Positions 27,209 through 34,979 are shown, counted from the first letter of the stretch. The stretch: DNA of 64,000 nucleotides from Deltaproteobacteria bacterium (GCA_029261875.1 JAJDAL010000025.1:124001-188000), one strand, 5' to 3'. Numbers and translations: made by a program. The notes: a model not told the origin generated them from the sequence alone.

Positions 27209-29738
27209 CGGGCCGAAATTCCTCCCAGAAACGCCGAGAAAGGATCCGAGGATAAGGGCGCTGCCTGCGGATTCCAACTGCTTCCGCAAACAACCCGATA
27301 CGCGCCGCATCGGCAAGCCTCGCTACCAGCGCCTCGCCACCGCAGCGCTTTTGCTGTTTGCGCTGGCTTCGGCGGCTTGTCAACGCACGGAGCCCGAACG
27401 CGTCGTGCTGATTTCGATCGACACACTGCGCGCCGACCATGTGGGGTGTTATGGCGGGGCCCGCGCGCACACCCCCGCCTTGGATGCGCTCGCGGCATCG
27501 GGTATTCGCTTCGAGACGGCGATTTCCCCCGCACCCCTGACCCTGCCGGCCCACGCCAGCCTGATGACGGGCCTCGACCCGCCGGAACACGGCGTCCGCC
27601 ACAATTCCGTGTTCCGCTTGGGGGATCAAGTCCCCACCCTCGCCGAGGCCTTTCGCGCTGGCGGATTCGCAACCGGCGCTTTCGTGGGGGCCTTCGTGCT
27701 CGACCGGCAGTTCGGCTTGGCGCGTGGCTTCGACCATTACGACGATCAGATGGCACCGAGGGGGCCCGAGTCCGGGGCGGTGGGCTACGCCGAACGCCCC
27801 GCCGCCGAAGTCGTCGATGCGGCGCTGAAGTGGCTCGAAAATGCCCCGCCGCGCTTCTTCTTGTGGATTCACTTCTACGATCCCCACGCCCGGTACCTGG
27901 CCCCACCGGGATTCGCCGCGTCCTTTGCGTCTTCTCCCTATGACGGGGAGATCGCCTATGCGGACTCCCAGGTCTCCCGGCTGTTGAAAGCCATCGGCGC
28001 CCGTCACCCGGACTCCAAGACGCTGGTGGCGGTGACGTCCGATCACGGCGAGAGCCTGGGGGAGCACGGCGAAGCAACCCATTCGCACACGATCTACGAC
28101 GCGACCCAACGCATTCCCATGATCCTGTCGGGGCCGGGGGTTCCGGTGGGGGCGACCCTGGGCGGCGTCGTGAGTCTCAAAGACCTGGGTCCTACGCTGT
28201 TGGATCTCGCCGGGGTCGCACCCTTGGCGGGCGCGACCGGGCGCAGCCTGGGCCCGGTCATGAACGGCGAGGACGCAACCTTTCCCGCCGCGTATTCGGA
28301 AACCCTCGCGACCCAACTGGACATGAATTGGAGCCCCTTGCTCGCGTTGCGGACCGAGACGTACCGCTACATCCGTGCCCCTCGTCCGGAACTCTTTCAA
28401 CTCGCGACCGATCCCGGAGAACGCGACAACCTCGCCGCGGCGGAACCCGAAGCGGTTCGCAAGCTGGACGCCGAACTCAGTCGACGCCTGGAACGGGGTG
28501 GGGCGGCGGCGCCCTCGCTGCGCGTGACGTCCGAGGAACGCGAAAGACTCGAAGGTCTCGGATATATCGTCCCCGACCTGTCGGCGACCGAACGCCCGTT
28601 GGGAGTCGTCGGGGGCCCCGATCCCAAGGACCACATCAGCGAAATGGTTCACGTACACCGTGCCGGCCGGCTGGTGGGCGAACAGAAGTGGGCCGAGGCC
28701 ATCGAGGCCCTGCGCGAGGCCGAGGACCCGGGAACCACGGGGCTCATCCTGATGGCGACGGCCGCTTTGGCGCTGGGGGACAACGCTCTGGCGGAAAGCG
28801 CGGCGCGCGACGTGATCGCGCGCAAACCCCTTCACGCGACCGGCTTCATCCGCCTCGCCAACGCACTGGAAGCCCAGTTGCGCCTCGACGAAGCCGAGGC
28901 CACGTGGAAGCGCGTCCAACAACTGGACCCCGCGGCCCCGGAAACCTGGATCGGCCTGGGAAGGATCTCGGAGTTTCGGGGCGATCGAAAAACCGCGGCG
29001 AGTTATTACCGCAAGGCGATGGATGCCCGGGTCCCGAATCGAGAAAGTACCTGGAGGCTCGCCGCCCTCGAGATCGAACAGGGCAATTTCGAAAGCGCGA
29101 ATGCGCTGCTCCGCACGCTCCCGGATGCGACCCGCGCGGATCTGTATCCGGCGATTCGGCTGGCCCAGGCCGATCGGCTCGTCGGACGATTCGCCGAGGC
29201 GCGTGCGCACTTGGAAGCGGTCCCGACCCCGCAACGCGCCTCGTCGACTTTTCACCTGGTCTACGCCGATGTGTTGGAGCAGCAAGGTGAATTCGCTGCG
29301 GCTCGGGTGCAGCGCGAAGCCGCACTCGCGGAAGCCCCGGACGACCCGCGAGCCCAGAACGACCTGGCTTGGAGTCTCGCGGATCTCGGTGAGGACCTCG
29401 GGCGCGCGGAGACCCTGGTTCGCAGCGCGCTCGCGCGCGTGGGACGGGTTGCGAGCCTGCTCGACACCCTGGCGACGGTCGAGCTCCGGCAGGGTCGCCC
29501 GAAGGACGCGCGCGCGACGGTGGCGGAGGCGCGCAAGCAGGCCACGGGTGAACTGGTCGCGCACCTGGACTTGATCGACGCATTGGCGCTGTACGAGCTG
29601 GGCGATTTCGATGCCGCGCGAGAGCGCTTGGATGCCGCGCGCGCCGCCCGAGCCAACCTGCCGCGGGCCGCGGAGGACGAGGCGGGGGCCCTGGCGGCGC
29701 AGCTCGGCGCGGATTGGCCGCCCCGAGCGGGCGACTGA
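27195..29738 (+). CDS. Lipoprotein sulfatase-like domain fused to TPR domain
   Basis: 847 residues if TTG 27195 is used, the only canonical in-frame start before the signal peptide. It implies a 45-residue leader before LATAALLLFALASAAC (lipobox Cys62), so the start is uncertain. The first half is an alkaline-phosphatase-superfamily domain: VVLISIDTLRADHVG (metal Asp76), nucleophile region PLTLPAHASLMTG with Thr116 in place of Cys/Ser, HFYDPH, and TSDHGESLGEHGE. From about residue 470 the protein switches to TPR-like helices (HRAGRLVGEQKWAEAIEALREAE onward) and ends at a Gly-Asp terminus. Fusion of a sulfatase-like domain to TPRs beside two TPR lipoproteins suggests one periplasmic complex; that is inference. 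Confidence 0.76.
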   Translation: MTDDIGPKFLPETPRKDPRIRALPADSNCFRKQPDTRRIGKPRYQRLATAALLLFALASAACQRTEPERVVLISIDTLRADHVGCYGGARAHTPALDALAASGIRFETAISPAPLTLPAHASLMTGLDPPEHGVRHNSVFRLGDQVPTLAEAFRAGGFATGAFVGAFVLDRQFGLARGFDHYDDQMAPRGPESGAVGYAERPAAEVVDAALKWLENAPPRFFLWIHFYDPHARYLAPPGFAASFASSPYDGEIAYADSQVSRLLKAIGARHPDSKTLVAVTSDHGESLGEHGEATHSHTIYDATQRIPMILSGPGVPVGATLGGVVSLKDLGPTLLDLAGVAPLAGATGRSLGPVMNGEDATFPAAYSETLATQLDMNWSPLLALRTETYRYIRAPRPELFQLATDPGERDNLAAAEPEAVRKLDAELSRRLERGGAAAPSLRVTSEERERLEGLGYIVPDLSATERPLGVVGGPDPKDHISEMVHVHRAGRLVGEQKWAEAIEALREAEDPGTTGLILMATAALALGDNALAESAARDVIARKPLHATGFIRLANALEAQLRLDEAEATWKRVQQLDPAAPETWIGLGRISEFRGDRKTAASYYRKAMDARVPNRESTWRLAALEIEQGNFESANALLRTLPDATRADLYPAIRLAQADRLVGRFAEARAHLEAVPTPQRASSTFHLVYADVLEQQGEFAAARVQREAALAEAPDDPRAQNDLAWSLADLGEDLGRAETLVRSALARVGRVASLLDTLATVELRQGRPKDARATVAEARKQATGELVAHLDLIDALALYELGDFDAARERLDAARAARANLPRAAEDEAGALAAQLGADWPPRAGD

Positions 29739-29775
29739 TCGGAAAGCCTAGAGATTTCAGCGGCTTCGAAAAGTC

Positions 29776-29804
29776 TTGTGCGTTTTCATGCAGGGCTTTA
29801 AAGT
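29776..29804 (+). promoter_or_regulatory. Candidate sigma-70-type promoter of PEP-CTERM gene 1
   Basis: TTGTGC at 29776-29781, 17-bp spacer, TAAAGT at 29799-29804; the start codon is 52 bp downstream. The preceding AAAAGTC also precedes the -35-like element of PEP-CTERM gene 3. This is pattern-based only, and the elements are imperfect. Confidence 0.3.
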
Positions 29805-29856
29805 GCTTGGGAACCGGCTTGGATCCCGCTCACCGAATGGATTCAGAGGAGAGGCA

Positions 29857-30627
29857 ATGTCGAAAATGCTCCGCAACTTCGCAGGGTTCGCGTTCCTGTT
29901 CGGTCTGTTGGCCGGGTCCCACGCGCAAGCTGCGAACCTCAACTATTCGGGAACCATGAGCTTCGAACTCGGAGCGCTGCCCTCGTTGGTCTTCTCCGGG
30001 TCCGATACCGGGGTGAGCGTGAGTTCCGGCGGCGGACATTTCGCGCTCGATGCAAGCGTGTTCACGGTCCAGTCGGGTCTGGCGAGTTCGCTCTTCACCG
30101 GCGTGCCGACCATCGACGGCTTGAGTTTCACCATCACCAACGGAGCGGGAACCTTCAGCGGAGCCGGCGGCGGAACCATGCCCCTTCAGGGCAACGCGAA
30201 GGTCACCCTGTTGAAGGGGTTTGCGACGCTGACCGTCCCGTTGGCGCTCGTCGGGGCAGGGGGGCCCGTCAATCCCGTCGCCGCCACGGCGTCCAACACC
30301 TTGACCGCCAAGCTGGCGGGGATCTACATCACCGCCACGAATGCCAAGTGGACCAGCGGTGTGGCGAAGATCACGGCCATCACCCAGCAATTGCCCAGCG
30401 GAACCTTCGTCAACACGGTGACGCGAACCGGATACGACAACCGCACCGCCACCAGTCATAAGGGCCGAATTCAGCTCGTCGCTCCCCTGCGGGTGACGAC
30501 CAACGTCGCTGGGAGCCTGGCGGCGTTCGTCACGATGACGCTGGACTTCGTACCGGAGCCGGGGACGCTTCTGCTGCTCGGCGCGGGCGCCCTGGGGCTT
30601 GGGATCATCGGAATCCGCCGCCGCTAG
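29857..30627 (+). CDS. PEP-CTERM exosortase-sorted protein, paralog 1
   Basis: 256 residues from ATG 29857, with GAGGAGAGG just upstream. A Sec signal peptide (FAGFAFLFGLLAGSHAQAA) is followed by a beta-rich middle and the C-terminal sorting signal: FVPEPGTLLLLGAGALGLGI followed by a basic end (RRR). The PEP motif, one hydrophobic helix and an Arg-rich tail are recognised and cleaved by an exosortase. The middle carries blocks shared by all five paralogs: TGVSVSSGGGHF, SSLFTGVPTIDGL, KVTLLKGFATLTVPL, FVNTVTRTGYDNR. It is the first of five tandem genes and is followed by a strong terminator. Its role outside the cell is unknown; structural matrix or surface-binding functions are possible. Confidence 0.92.
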   Translation: MSKMLRNFAGFAFLFGLLAGSHAQAANLNYSGTMSFELGALPSLVFSGSDTGVSVSSGGGHFALDASVFTVQSGLASSLFTGVPTIDGLSFTITNGAGTFSGAGGGTMPLQGNAKVTLLKGFATLTVPLALVGAGGPVNPVAATASNTLTAKLAGIYITATNAKWTSGVAKITAITQQLPSGTFVNTVTRTGYDNRTATSHKGRIQLVAPLRVTTNVAGSLAAFVTMTLDFVPEPGTLLLLGAGALGLGIIGIRRR

Positions 30628-30648
30628 CCGAAACGGAAAATCGCATGT

Positions 30649-30690
30649 AAACCGGCTGGTTCCGAAGGGGGCCAGCCGGTTTTTCTTTGG
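30649..30690 (+). terminator. Rho-independent terminator after PEP-CTERM gene 1
   Basis: An 11-bp perfect stem, AAACCGGCTGG (30649-30659) with CCAGCCGGTTT (30672-30682), a 12-nt loop, then a T-rich run TTTTTCTTT. It closes paralog 1 as a separate transcription unit. Confidence 0.8.
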
Positions 30691-30822
30691 CCCGGCGAGC
30701 GCCGAGGGCGATAGCCCACGCAAGGGGGCCGATTCCAAGCTCTCCTAAGATTCCGAGGCGTTCCTGAGGGTTCGGTATAAACCCTTTCAAATCAGCTAGT
30801 TGAGATTCGTAAGAGAATGCTC

Positions 30823-30856
30823 TTGCAACCGCACGTCCTTTGCACTTAATGTGCAA
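30823..30856 (+). promoter_or_regulatory. Candidate promoter and overlapping palindrome upstream of PEP-CTERM gene 2
   Basis: TTGCAA at 30823-30828, 18-bp spacer, TAATGT at 30847-30852. The perfect inverted repeat TTGCAC-TTAAT-GTGCAA (30840-30856) covers the -10-like element and could be an operator. The same TTGCA-N18-TANNNT layout occurs before genes 3 and 4. The 300-bp gap between the first two paralogs holds only this and the preceding terminator. Confidence 0.35.
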
Positions 30857-30927
30857 CTCGCGACAGGTGTAGAGGGTGGCTCGGCGAGGTGCCGCGCGTT
30901 CCCAATACACCCAACCAGGAGTCATGA

Positions 30928-31695
30928 ATGCGTAAGCTGTTAGGCCTATTACTGGCCGCGGTCTTTGTGTTAGCTGCTGCACCTACCAAGGCAGCGACCC
31001 TGAACTACAGCGGAACCTTCTCGTTCGAGCTCGGCGCTTTGCCGGGACTCTCCTTCACGGGTGGCGAGACGGGTGTAAGCGTCAGTTCGGGTGGCGGTCA
31101 CTTCTCCGTGAGCCCCAGTGTGTTCACGACGTCGACCGCATTGGCGAGTTCACTCTTCACGGGTGTTCCCACGATCGACGGTCTGAGTTTCACGTTCGGT
31201 AACGCGACGGGTACCTTCAGTGGCGCCGGTGGCGGCACCATGCCTCTGGCAGGCGACGCCAAGGTCACGTTGCTCAAGGGCTTCGCGACGCTGACGGTTC
31301 CGCTTTCGCTGGTGGGCGCCGGCGGTCCCGTAAACCCGCTTGCGAACACGGGTGGCAACACCCTGACCGCGAAGCTGGCCGGGATCTACATCACGGCGAC
31401 CAACGCGCGTTGGACGAGCAACACGGCCCAGCTCACGGGCATCACGTTGCAGACCACGGGCGGCCTGTTCGTCAATACGGTCACCCGCACCGGTTACGAC
31501 AATCGAACGGCCACGAGCCACCAGGGTCGCGTTCAAATGGTTTCGCCTCTGCGCGTTACCACGAACGTGGCGGGTTCGCTCGCAGCCTTCGTGACCATGA
31601 CCCTCGACTTCGTTCCGGAGCCGGGCACGCTTCTGCTGCTCGGATCGGGCGCTGTGGGTCTGGCCCTGATCGGGATGCGTCGCCGCCGGAGCTAA
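30928..31695 (+). CDS. PEP-CTERM exosortase-sorted protein, paralog 2
   Basis: 255 residues from ATG 30928, six bases after AGGAG. The signal peptide LLGLLLAAVFVLAAAPTKAA leads into the mature start TLNYSGTFSFELGALPGLSF, which matches paralogs 1 and 3. The C-terminus is VPEPGTLLLLGSGAVGLALI followed by MRRRRS. The central blocks shared with the other copies are all present, and the variable loop after GAGGPVNPL is short and has no Cys. It is flanked by its own candidate promoter and a tetraloop terminator, so it is probably monocistronic. Most similar by eye to paralogs 1 and 3. Confidence 0.93.
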   Translation: MRKLLGLLLAAVFVLAAAPTKAATLNYSGTFSFELGALPGLSFTGGETGVSVSSGGGHFSVSPSVFTTSTALASSLFTGVPTIDGLSFTFGNATGTFSGAGGGTMPLAGDAKVTLLKGFATLTVPLSLVGAGGPVNPLANTGGNTLTAKLAGIYITATNARWTSNTAQLTGITLQTTGGLFVNTVTRTGYDNRTATSHQGRVQMVSPLRVTTNVAGSLAAFVTMTLDFVPEPGTLLLLGSGAVGLALIGMRRRRS

Positions 31696-31724
31696 TGCCC
31701 CGTAGCGAATCATCGAGAACGACG

Positions 31725-31756
31725 AACGGCCACCTTTTCGAAGGTGGCCGTTTTTC
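31725..31756 (+). terminator. Rho-independent terminator after PEP-CTERM gene 2
   Basis: A 12-bp perfect stem AACGGCCACCTT / AAGGTGGCCGTT closed by a TTCG tetraloop (31737-31740) and followed by TTTTT. A textbook intrinsic terminator. Confidence 0.9.
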
Positions 31757-31843
31757 GTTTCTGCGGCCGGTTCCTACGACGGGCTGACGCTTTCTGACAC
31801 CCCAGAAGTGCGCAATTCTCAAGCAAAGAATGCGCAAAAGTCC

Positions 31844-31873
31844 TTGCAGTCCGCCGCCGCCAGATCGTAGGGT
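31844..31873 (+). promoter_or_regulatory. Candidate promoter of PEP-CTERM gene 3
   Basis: TTGCAG at 31844-31849, 18-bp spacer, TAGGGT at 31868-31873. AAAAGTC precedes the first element, as upstream of gene 1. An imperfect inverted repeat (GCGCAATTCT ... AGAATGCGC) lies just upstream at about 31811-31835. Weak -10; the call rests mainly on the pattern shared with genes 2 and 4. Confidence 0.3.
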
Positions 31874-31948
31874 GGCCCGGTGGTGGGGCTTGGATCGACC
31901 GGGCATGGGGCCCGGAGTGGTTCACCCCAATCCAACGAGGTGATGCGG

Positions 31949-32713
31949 ATGCGACGCATGTTAAGTCTGTTAGGTGCGATCCTGGCCGTGGCCATTGCAG
32001 CGCCCTCTCAGGCAGCGACTCTGAACTACAGCGGGACCGCAGTTTTCGAACTCGGTGCCCTTCCGGCTGTGACCTTCACGGGGTCGGAGACCGGTGTGAG
32101 TGTGAGTTCTGGCGGTGGACACTTTGCGGTTGCTGGCGGTGTGTTCACGACGGTGACACAGCTGGCGAGTTCGCTCTTTACGGGCGTTCCCTCCATCGAT
32201 GGCCTCACGTTCACGATTTCGAACCAAAGCGGAACGTTTAGCGGCGGCGGCGGCGGCACGATGCCTTTCGCGGGAGATTCGAAGATCACCCTGCTCAAGG
32301 GCTTCGCGACGTTGACCGTGCCCTTGAACCTGGTGGGAGCCGGCGGCCCGGTGAACCCCGTGGCGGCCACGGCTTCCAACACGTTGACGGCCAAGTTGGC
32401 CGGCATCTACATCACGGTCACAAACGCGCGATTCACGAGCAACACGGCTCAGATCACGGGTGTGACCTTCGGGACCACGGGTGGCGGCTTCGTCAACACC
32501 GTGACCCGAACCGGTTACGACAACCGAACCACGAGCCATGCGGGTCGCGTGCAGATGGTTTCGCCGCTGCGCGTCGCGACCAACGTGGCTGGCGTTCTGG
32601 CTGCGTTCGTGACCGTTACTCTCGACTTCGTTCCCGAGCCGGGCACCCTCGTGCTTCTCGGGACGGGAGCCCTGGGGCTCGGGATCATCGGTTTCCGGCG
32701 ACGCCGGAGCTAG
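31949..32713 (+). CDS. PEP-CTERM exosortase-sorted protein, paralog 3
   Basis: 254 residues. ATG 31949 is chosen because ACGAGG at 31935-31940 sits at a proper distance; an ATG at 31943 is too close. The signal peptide is LSLLGAILAVAIAAPSQAA, the mature N-terminus TLNYSGTAVFELGALPAVTF. The C-terminal signal is VPEPGTLVLLGTGALGLGII followed by FRRRRS. Shared blocks include TGVSVSSGGGHF and LLKGFATLTVPL. The variable loop is PVNPVAATASNTLTAK, as in paralog 1, without Cys. One residue is deleted relative to paralogs 1 and 2 in the YDNRTTSHAG region. It has its own promoter candidate and a strong downstream hairpin. Confidence 0.92.
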   Translation: MRRMLSLLGAILAVAIAAPSQAATLNYSGTAVFELGALPAVTFTGSETGVSVSSGGGHFAVAGGVFTTVTQLASSLFTGVPSIDGLTFTISNQSGTFSGGGGGTMPFAGDSKITLLKGFATLTVPLNLVGAGGPVNPVAATASNTLTAKLAGIYITVTNARFTSNTAQITGVTFGTTGGGFVNTVTRTGYDNRTTSHAGRVQMVSPLRVATNVAGVLAAFVTVTLDFVPEPGTLVLLGTGALGLGIIGFRRRRS

Positions 32714-32742
32714 GTCCCAGCTTCTATAAGCTCTTTCTCTGA

Positions 32743-32787
32743 TAGGCGGCCGGTCTCCCGATTTCGGGGACCGGCCGCCTAATTTTT
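32743..32787 (+). terminator. Rho-independent terminator after PEP-CTERM gene 3
   Basis: An 11-bp perfect outer stem TAGGCGGCCGG (32743-32753) with CCGGCCGCCTA (32771-32781), extended inward with one bulge, then AATTTTT. GC-rich stem and U-tract. Confidence 0.85.
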
Positions 32788-32847
32788 AGGCAGCATTTCC
32801 CTTTTCGCAGATTTTGGGGCCAAAATCGCCCTCGTATCAGAATGTGC

Positions 32848-32877
32848 TTGCATCGCTGGGGCTGTTCCCTTTACCCT
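32848..32877 (+). promoter_or_regulatory. Candidate promoter of PEP-CTERM gene 4
   Basis: TTGCAT at 32848-32853, 18-bp spacer, TACCCT at 32872-32877. Upstream AGAATGTGC resembles AGAATGCTC before the -35-like element of gene 2. It leaves a leader of about 110 nt before the start codon. Weak -10; supported by the spacing shared with genes 2 and 3. Confidence 0.3.
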
Positions 32878-32993
32878 ACGCCGGGTTAGCACGATTCCGG
32901 GGGTGTTCTCCGGCTTCCCAAGGCACCGGATGCGCCAAGTGGCTGCATTTTGGACTGGGTCCGGACACACCCGTAAATCGAGCGGAGGCAAGA

Positions 32994-33824
32994 ATGCGTA
33001 CGCTGTTAAGCAAGCTGTTAGGTCTATTAGTTGTTGCTGTTTTGGCTGTAGCGGTATCCACGCCGGTGCGAGCCGCCACCCTGGATTACACCGGGACCGT
33101 GTCGTTCCAATTAGGAAGTCTTCCCACTCTCTCCTTCACCGGTTCCGAAACCGGTGTGAGCGTGAGTTCGGGCAGTGGTCATTTCACCGTTGCCCCGGGC
33201 GTTTTCCAGACGGTCAATGCCGCTCTCGAAAGTTCCCTCTTCACAGGGGTTCCCACGATTGACGGTTTGACCTTCACGATCACGAATCAGACCGGAACCT
33301 TCAGTGGTAACGGTGGCGGGATCATGCCCCTGGCGGGCAATTCCAAGGTGACGCTCCTCAAGGGCTTCGCCACGTTGACCGTGCCCCTGAGCCTGGTCGG
33401 CGCCGGTGGTCCGGTTCCCCTCGCGGCGGCAACGCCGGTGGGTTGTGTTCGACCGGATCGCGAGAATGCGATCGTCGGGACCTGCGCCAACACCATTTCG
33501 GCCAAGCTGGCCGGCATCTACATCACGGTGACCAACGCCGCCTGGACCAGCGGAAAGGCGCGCGAGACCGGCGTCACCTTCCAAAAGCCCGAGGGTACGT
33601 TCGTCAACACCGTGACGCGCACCGGTTACGACAATCGAACCGAGGGCCATCAGGGTCGAATCCAGATGGTTACACCGGTTCGGGTCATCACCAACGCTGC
33701 GGGAACCCTCGCCGCGTTCGTGACGATGACTCTGGAGTTCGTACCGGAGCCCGGAACCCTCGTACTGATCGGATCTGGCGCCCTCGGCCTGGCTCTGATC
33801 GGATTGCAGCGGCGCCGCAAGTAA
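32994..33824 (+). CDS. PEP-CTERM exosortase-sorted protein, paralog 4 (with Cys-pair loop)
   Basis: 276 residues, the longest copy, from ATG 32994 after CGGAGG (32983-32988). The signal peptide LLGLLVVAVLAVAVSTPVRAA is followed by TLDYTGTVSFQLGSLPTLSF. The C-terminal signal is VPEPGTLVLIGSGALGLALI followed by LQRRRK. Between KGFATLTVPL and the next shared block it has an insertion with two cysteines (PVGCVRP ... GTCANT) that copies 1-3 lack, so a disulfide in the secreted protein is likely. The repeated central blocks otherwise match the family. It closes with a strong terminator. Confidence 0.92.
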   Translation: MRTLLSKLLGLLVVAVLAVAVSTPVRAATLDYTGTVSFQLGSLPTLSFTGSETGVSVSSGSGHFTVAPGVFQTVNAALESSLFTGVPTIDGLTFTITNQTGTFSGNGGGIMPLAGNSKVTLLKGFATLTVPLSLVGAGGPVPLAAATPVGCVRPDRENAIVGTCANTISAKLAGIYITVTNAAWTSGKARETGVTFQKPEGTFVNTVTRTGYDNRTEGHQGRIQMVTPVRVITNAAGTLAAFVTMTLEFVPEPGTLVLIGSGALGLALIGLQRRRK

Positions 33825-33847
33825 GCGCTCAGCCTGCGATGAGTCCG

Positions 33848-33880
33848 AAAGGGCGGCTACCTCGGTAGCCGCCCTTTTTC
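33848..33880 (+). terminator. Rho-independent terminator after PEP-CTERM gene 4
   Basis: A 13-bp perfect stem AAAGGGCGGCTAC (33848-33860) with GTAGCCGCCCTTT (33865-33877), a CTCG tetraloop, then a short T run. Confidence 0.9.
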
Positions 33881-33881
33881 A

Positions 33882-33898
33882 TTGGGAAAGCGGTTGCA
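33882..33898 (+). promoter_or_regulatory. Possible sigma-54 (-24/-12) element upstream of PEP-CTERM gene 5
   Basis: TTGGGAAAGCGGTTGCA has GG and GC separated by exactly ten bases and a good TTGCA half, as in -24/-12 promoters. PrsK/PrsR-type sigma-54 control is known for some PEP-CTERM genes. GG-N10-GC is frequent by chance in GC-rich DNA, and copies 1-4 do not show an equal match. The start codon is about 200 bp downstream, with nothing else recognisable between. Confidence 0.25.
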
Positions 33899-34095
33899 GG
33901 GACTCAACCTGGGAACTCTTTTGCCCTTGGGCTCGAATGAGGGGGAATCGTGGAGGCTCCCGGTTTCCGCGATTCCCGTGCCGGGACGGGCAGATGGTTC
34001 GTCGCATGCCGGTAGCGATCCGTGGGCACCGGCCTTGCAGTCAAAGCAGCTGCGAGAGCACCGGGAGAACCGGGCATCAAAGGAGTCCCACGACC

Positions 34096-34884
34096 ATGCA
34101 CAAACGAATCACTTCGATCGCCGCGATTGCCGCCGCGCTACTGCTGTCCGGCAGCGCCCAAGCCGCGACCCTCGATTACACCGGGACTTTGGAGTTCCGG
34201 CTCGGAAGCCTTCCTCCCCTCGTCTTCACGGGTGGCGAGACCGGGGTGAGCGTGAGCTCCGGCAGTGGCCACTTTACGATCGGCGAGGGTGCGTTTCAGG
34301 TAACCGACGCACTGGAGAGCAGTTTGTTTACCGGGGTTCCCACCATCGATGGTCTGAGCTTCACCATATCGAACGGAACCGGGACTTTTAGCGGTGCCGG
34401 GGGTGGCATCATGCCCCTCAAGGGTTTGGCCAAGGTGACGCTCCTCAAGGGCTTCGCGACGTTGACGGTCCCCCTCGACAAGGCCGGCGCCGGAGGCCCC
34501 GGCCGCATGGTGGCGAGGACTCCCGCGGGCTGCGCGATCGGCTCGTGCAACAACACCACGACCGGCAAGCTGGCGGGCATCTTCGTGACCGCCACGGCGG
34601 GTCGCTGGACCAGCGACCGGGCCCGTGTGACGGGGGTGACCTTCCAGACCGGATCGGTCTTCGTCAACACGGTCTCGGCGACGGGCTACGACAACCGCGA
34701 CCAAGACCACGTCGGCCGCATCCAGTTCGTTTCCCCCCTGCGCGTGATGACCAACGCCGCAGGCAATCTCGCGTCCTTCGGCCTGCTCAAGCTCGAATTC
34801 GTGCCGGAGCCCGGGACCCTGATTCTGCTCGGTTCCGCCTCCGTGGGCTTGGCGATGATCGGTTTCGGCCGCCGCCGCCGCTAG
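34096..34884 (+). CDS. PEP-CTERM exosortase-sorted protein, paralog 5 (with Cys-pair loop)
   Basis: 262 residues from ATG 34096, preceded by CAAAGGAG (34078-34085). The signal peptide ITSIAAIAAALLLSGSAQAA is followed by TLDYTGTLEFRLGSLPPLVF. The C-terminal signal is VPEPGTLILLGSASVGLAMI followed by FGRRRR. Like paralog 4 it has a Cys-pair insertion in the variable loop (PAGCAIGSCNN), but shorter, and it is the most diverged member: SATGYDNRDQDHVG replaces TRTGYDNR and FGLLKLEF replaces FVTMTLDF. Paralogs 4 and 5 share TLDYTG and SGSGHF, so they form a sub-pair. It is the last copy in the array. Confidence 0.92.
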   Translation: MHKRITSIAAIAAALLLSGSAQAATLDYTGTLEFRLGSLPPLVFTGGETGVSVSSGSGHFTIGEGAFQVTDALESSLFTGVPTIDGLSFTISNGTGTFSGAGGGIMPLKGLAKVTLLKGFATLTVPLDKAGAGGPGRMVARTPAGCAIGSCNNTTTGKLAGIFVTATAGRWTSDRARVTGVTFQTGSVFVNTVSATGYDNRDQDHVGRIQFVSPLRVMTNAAGNLASFGLLKLEFVPEPGTLILLGSASVGLAMIGFGRRRR

Positions 34885-34934
34885 CCCGAGGCGCGCGGCT
34901 ACACAGTCGCTTCTTGGCGCTATCCTAGATTCCA

Positions 34935-34960
34935 GCGACGCCCGTTTGGGCGTCGCTTGC
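34935..34960 (+). terminator. Hairpin after PEP-CTERM gene 5 (weak terminator)
   Basis: A 9-bp perfect stem GCGACGCCC / GGGCGTCGC with a GTTT loop. The tail is TTGCTC, not a clear U-tract, so termination may be partial and some transcripts could continue into the sulfatase-like gene, whose GTG start is 24 bp after the stem. Confidence 0.5.
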
Positions 34961-34979
34961 TCAAGGAGAGGCGCGCCCG

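Noticed and set aside
29857-34884. The five similar genes read as a DNA repeat array or CRISPR-like structure
   Set aside because: The similarity is at protein level in units of about 1 kb with divergent spacers; there are no short identical repeats with unique spacers.
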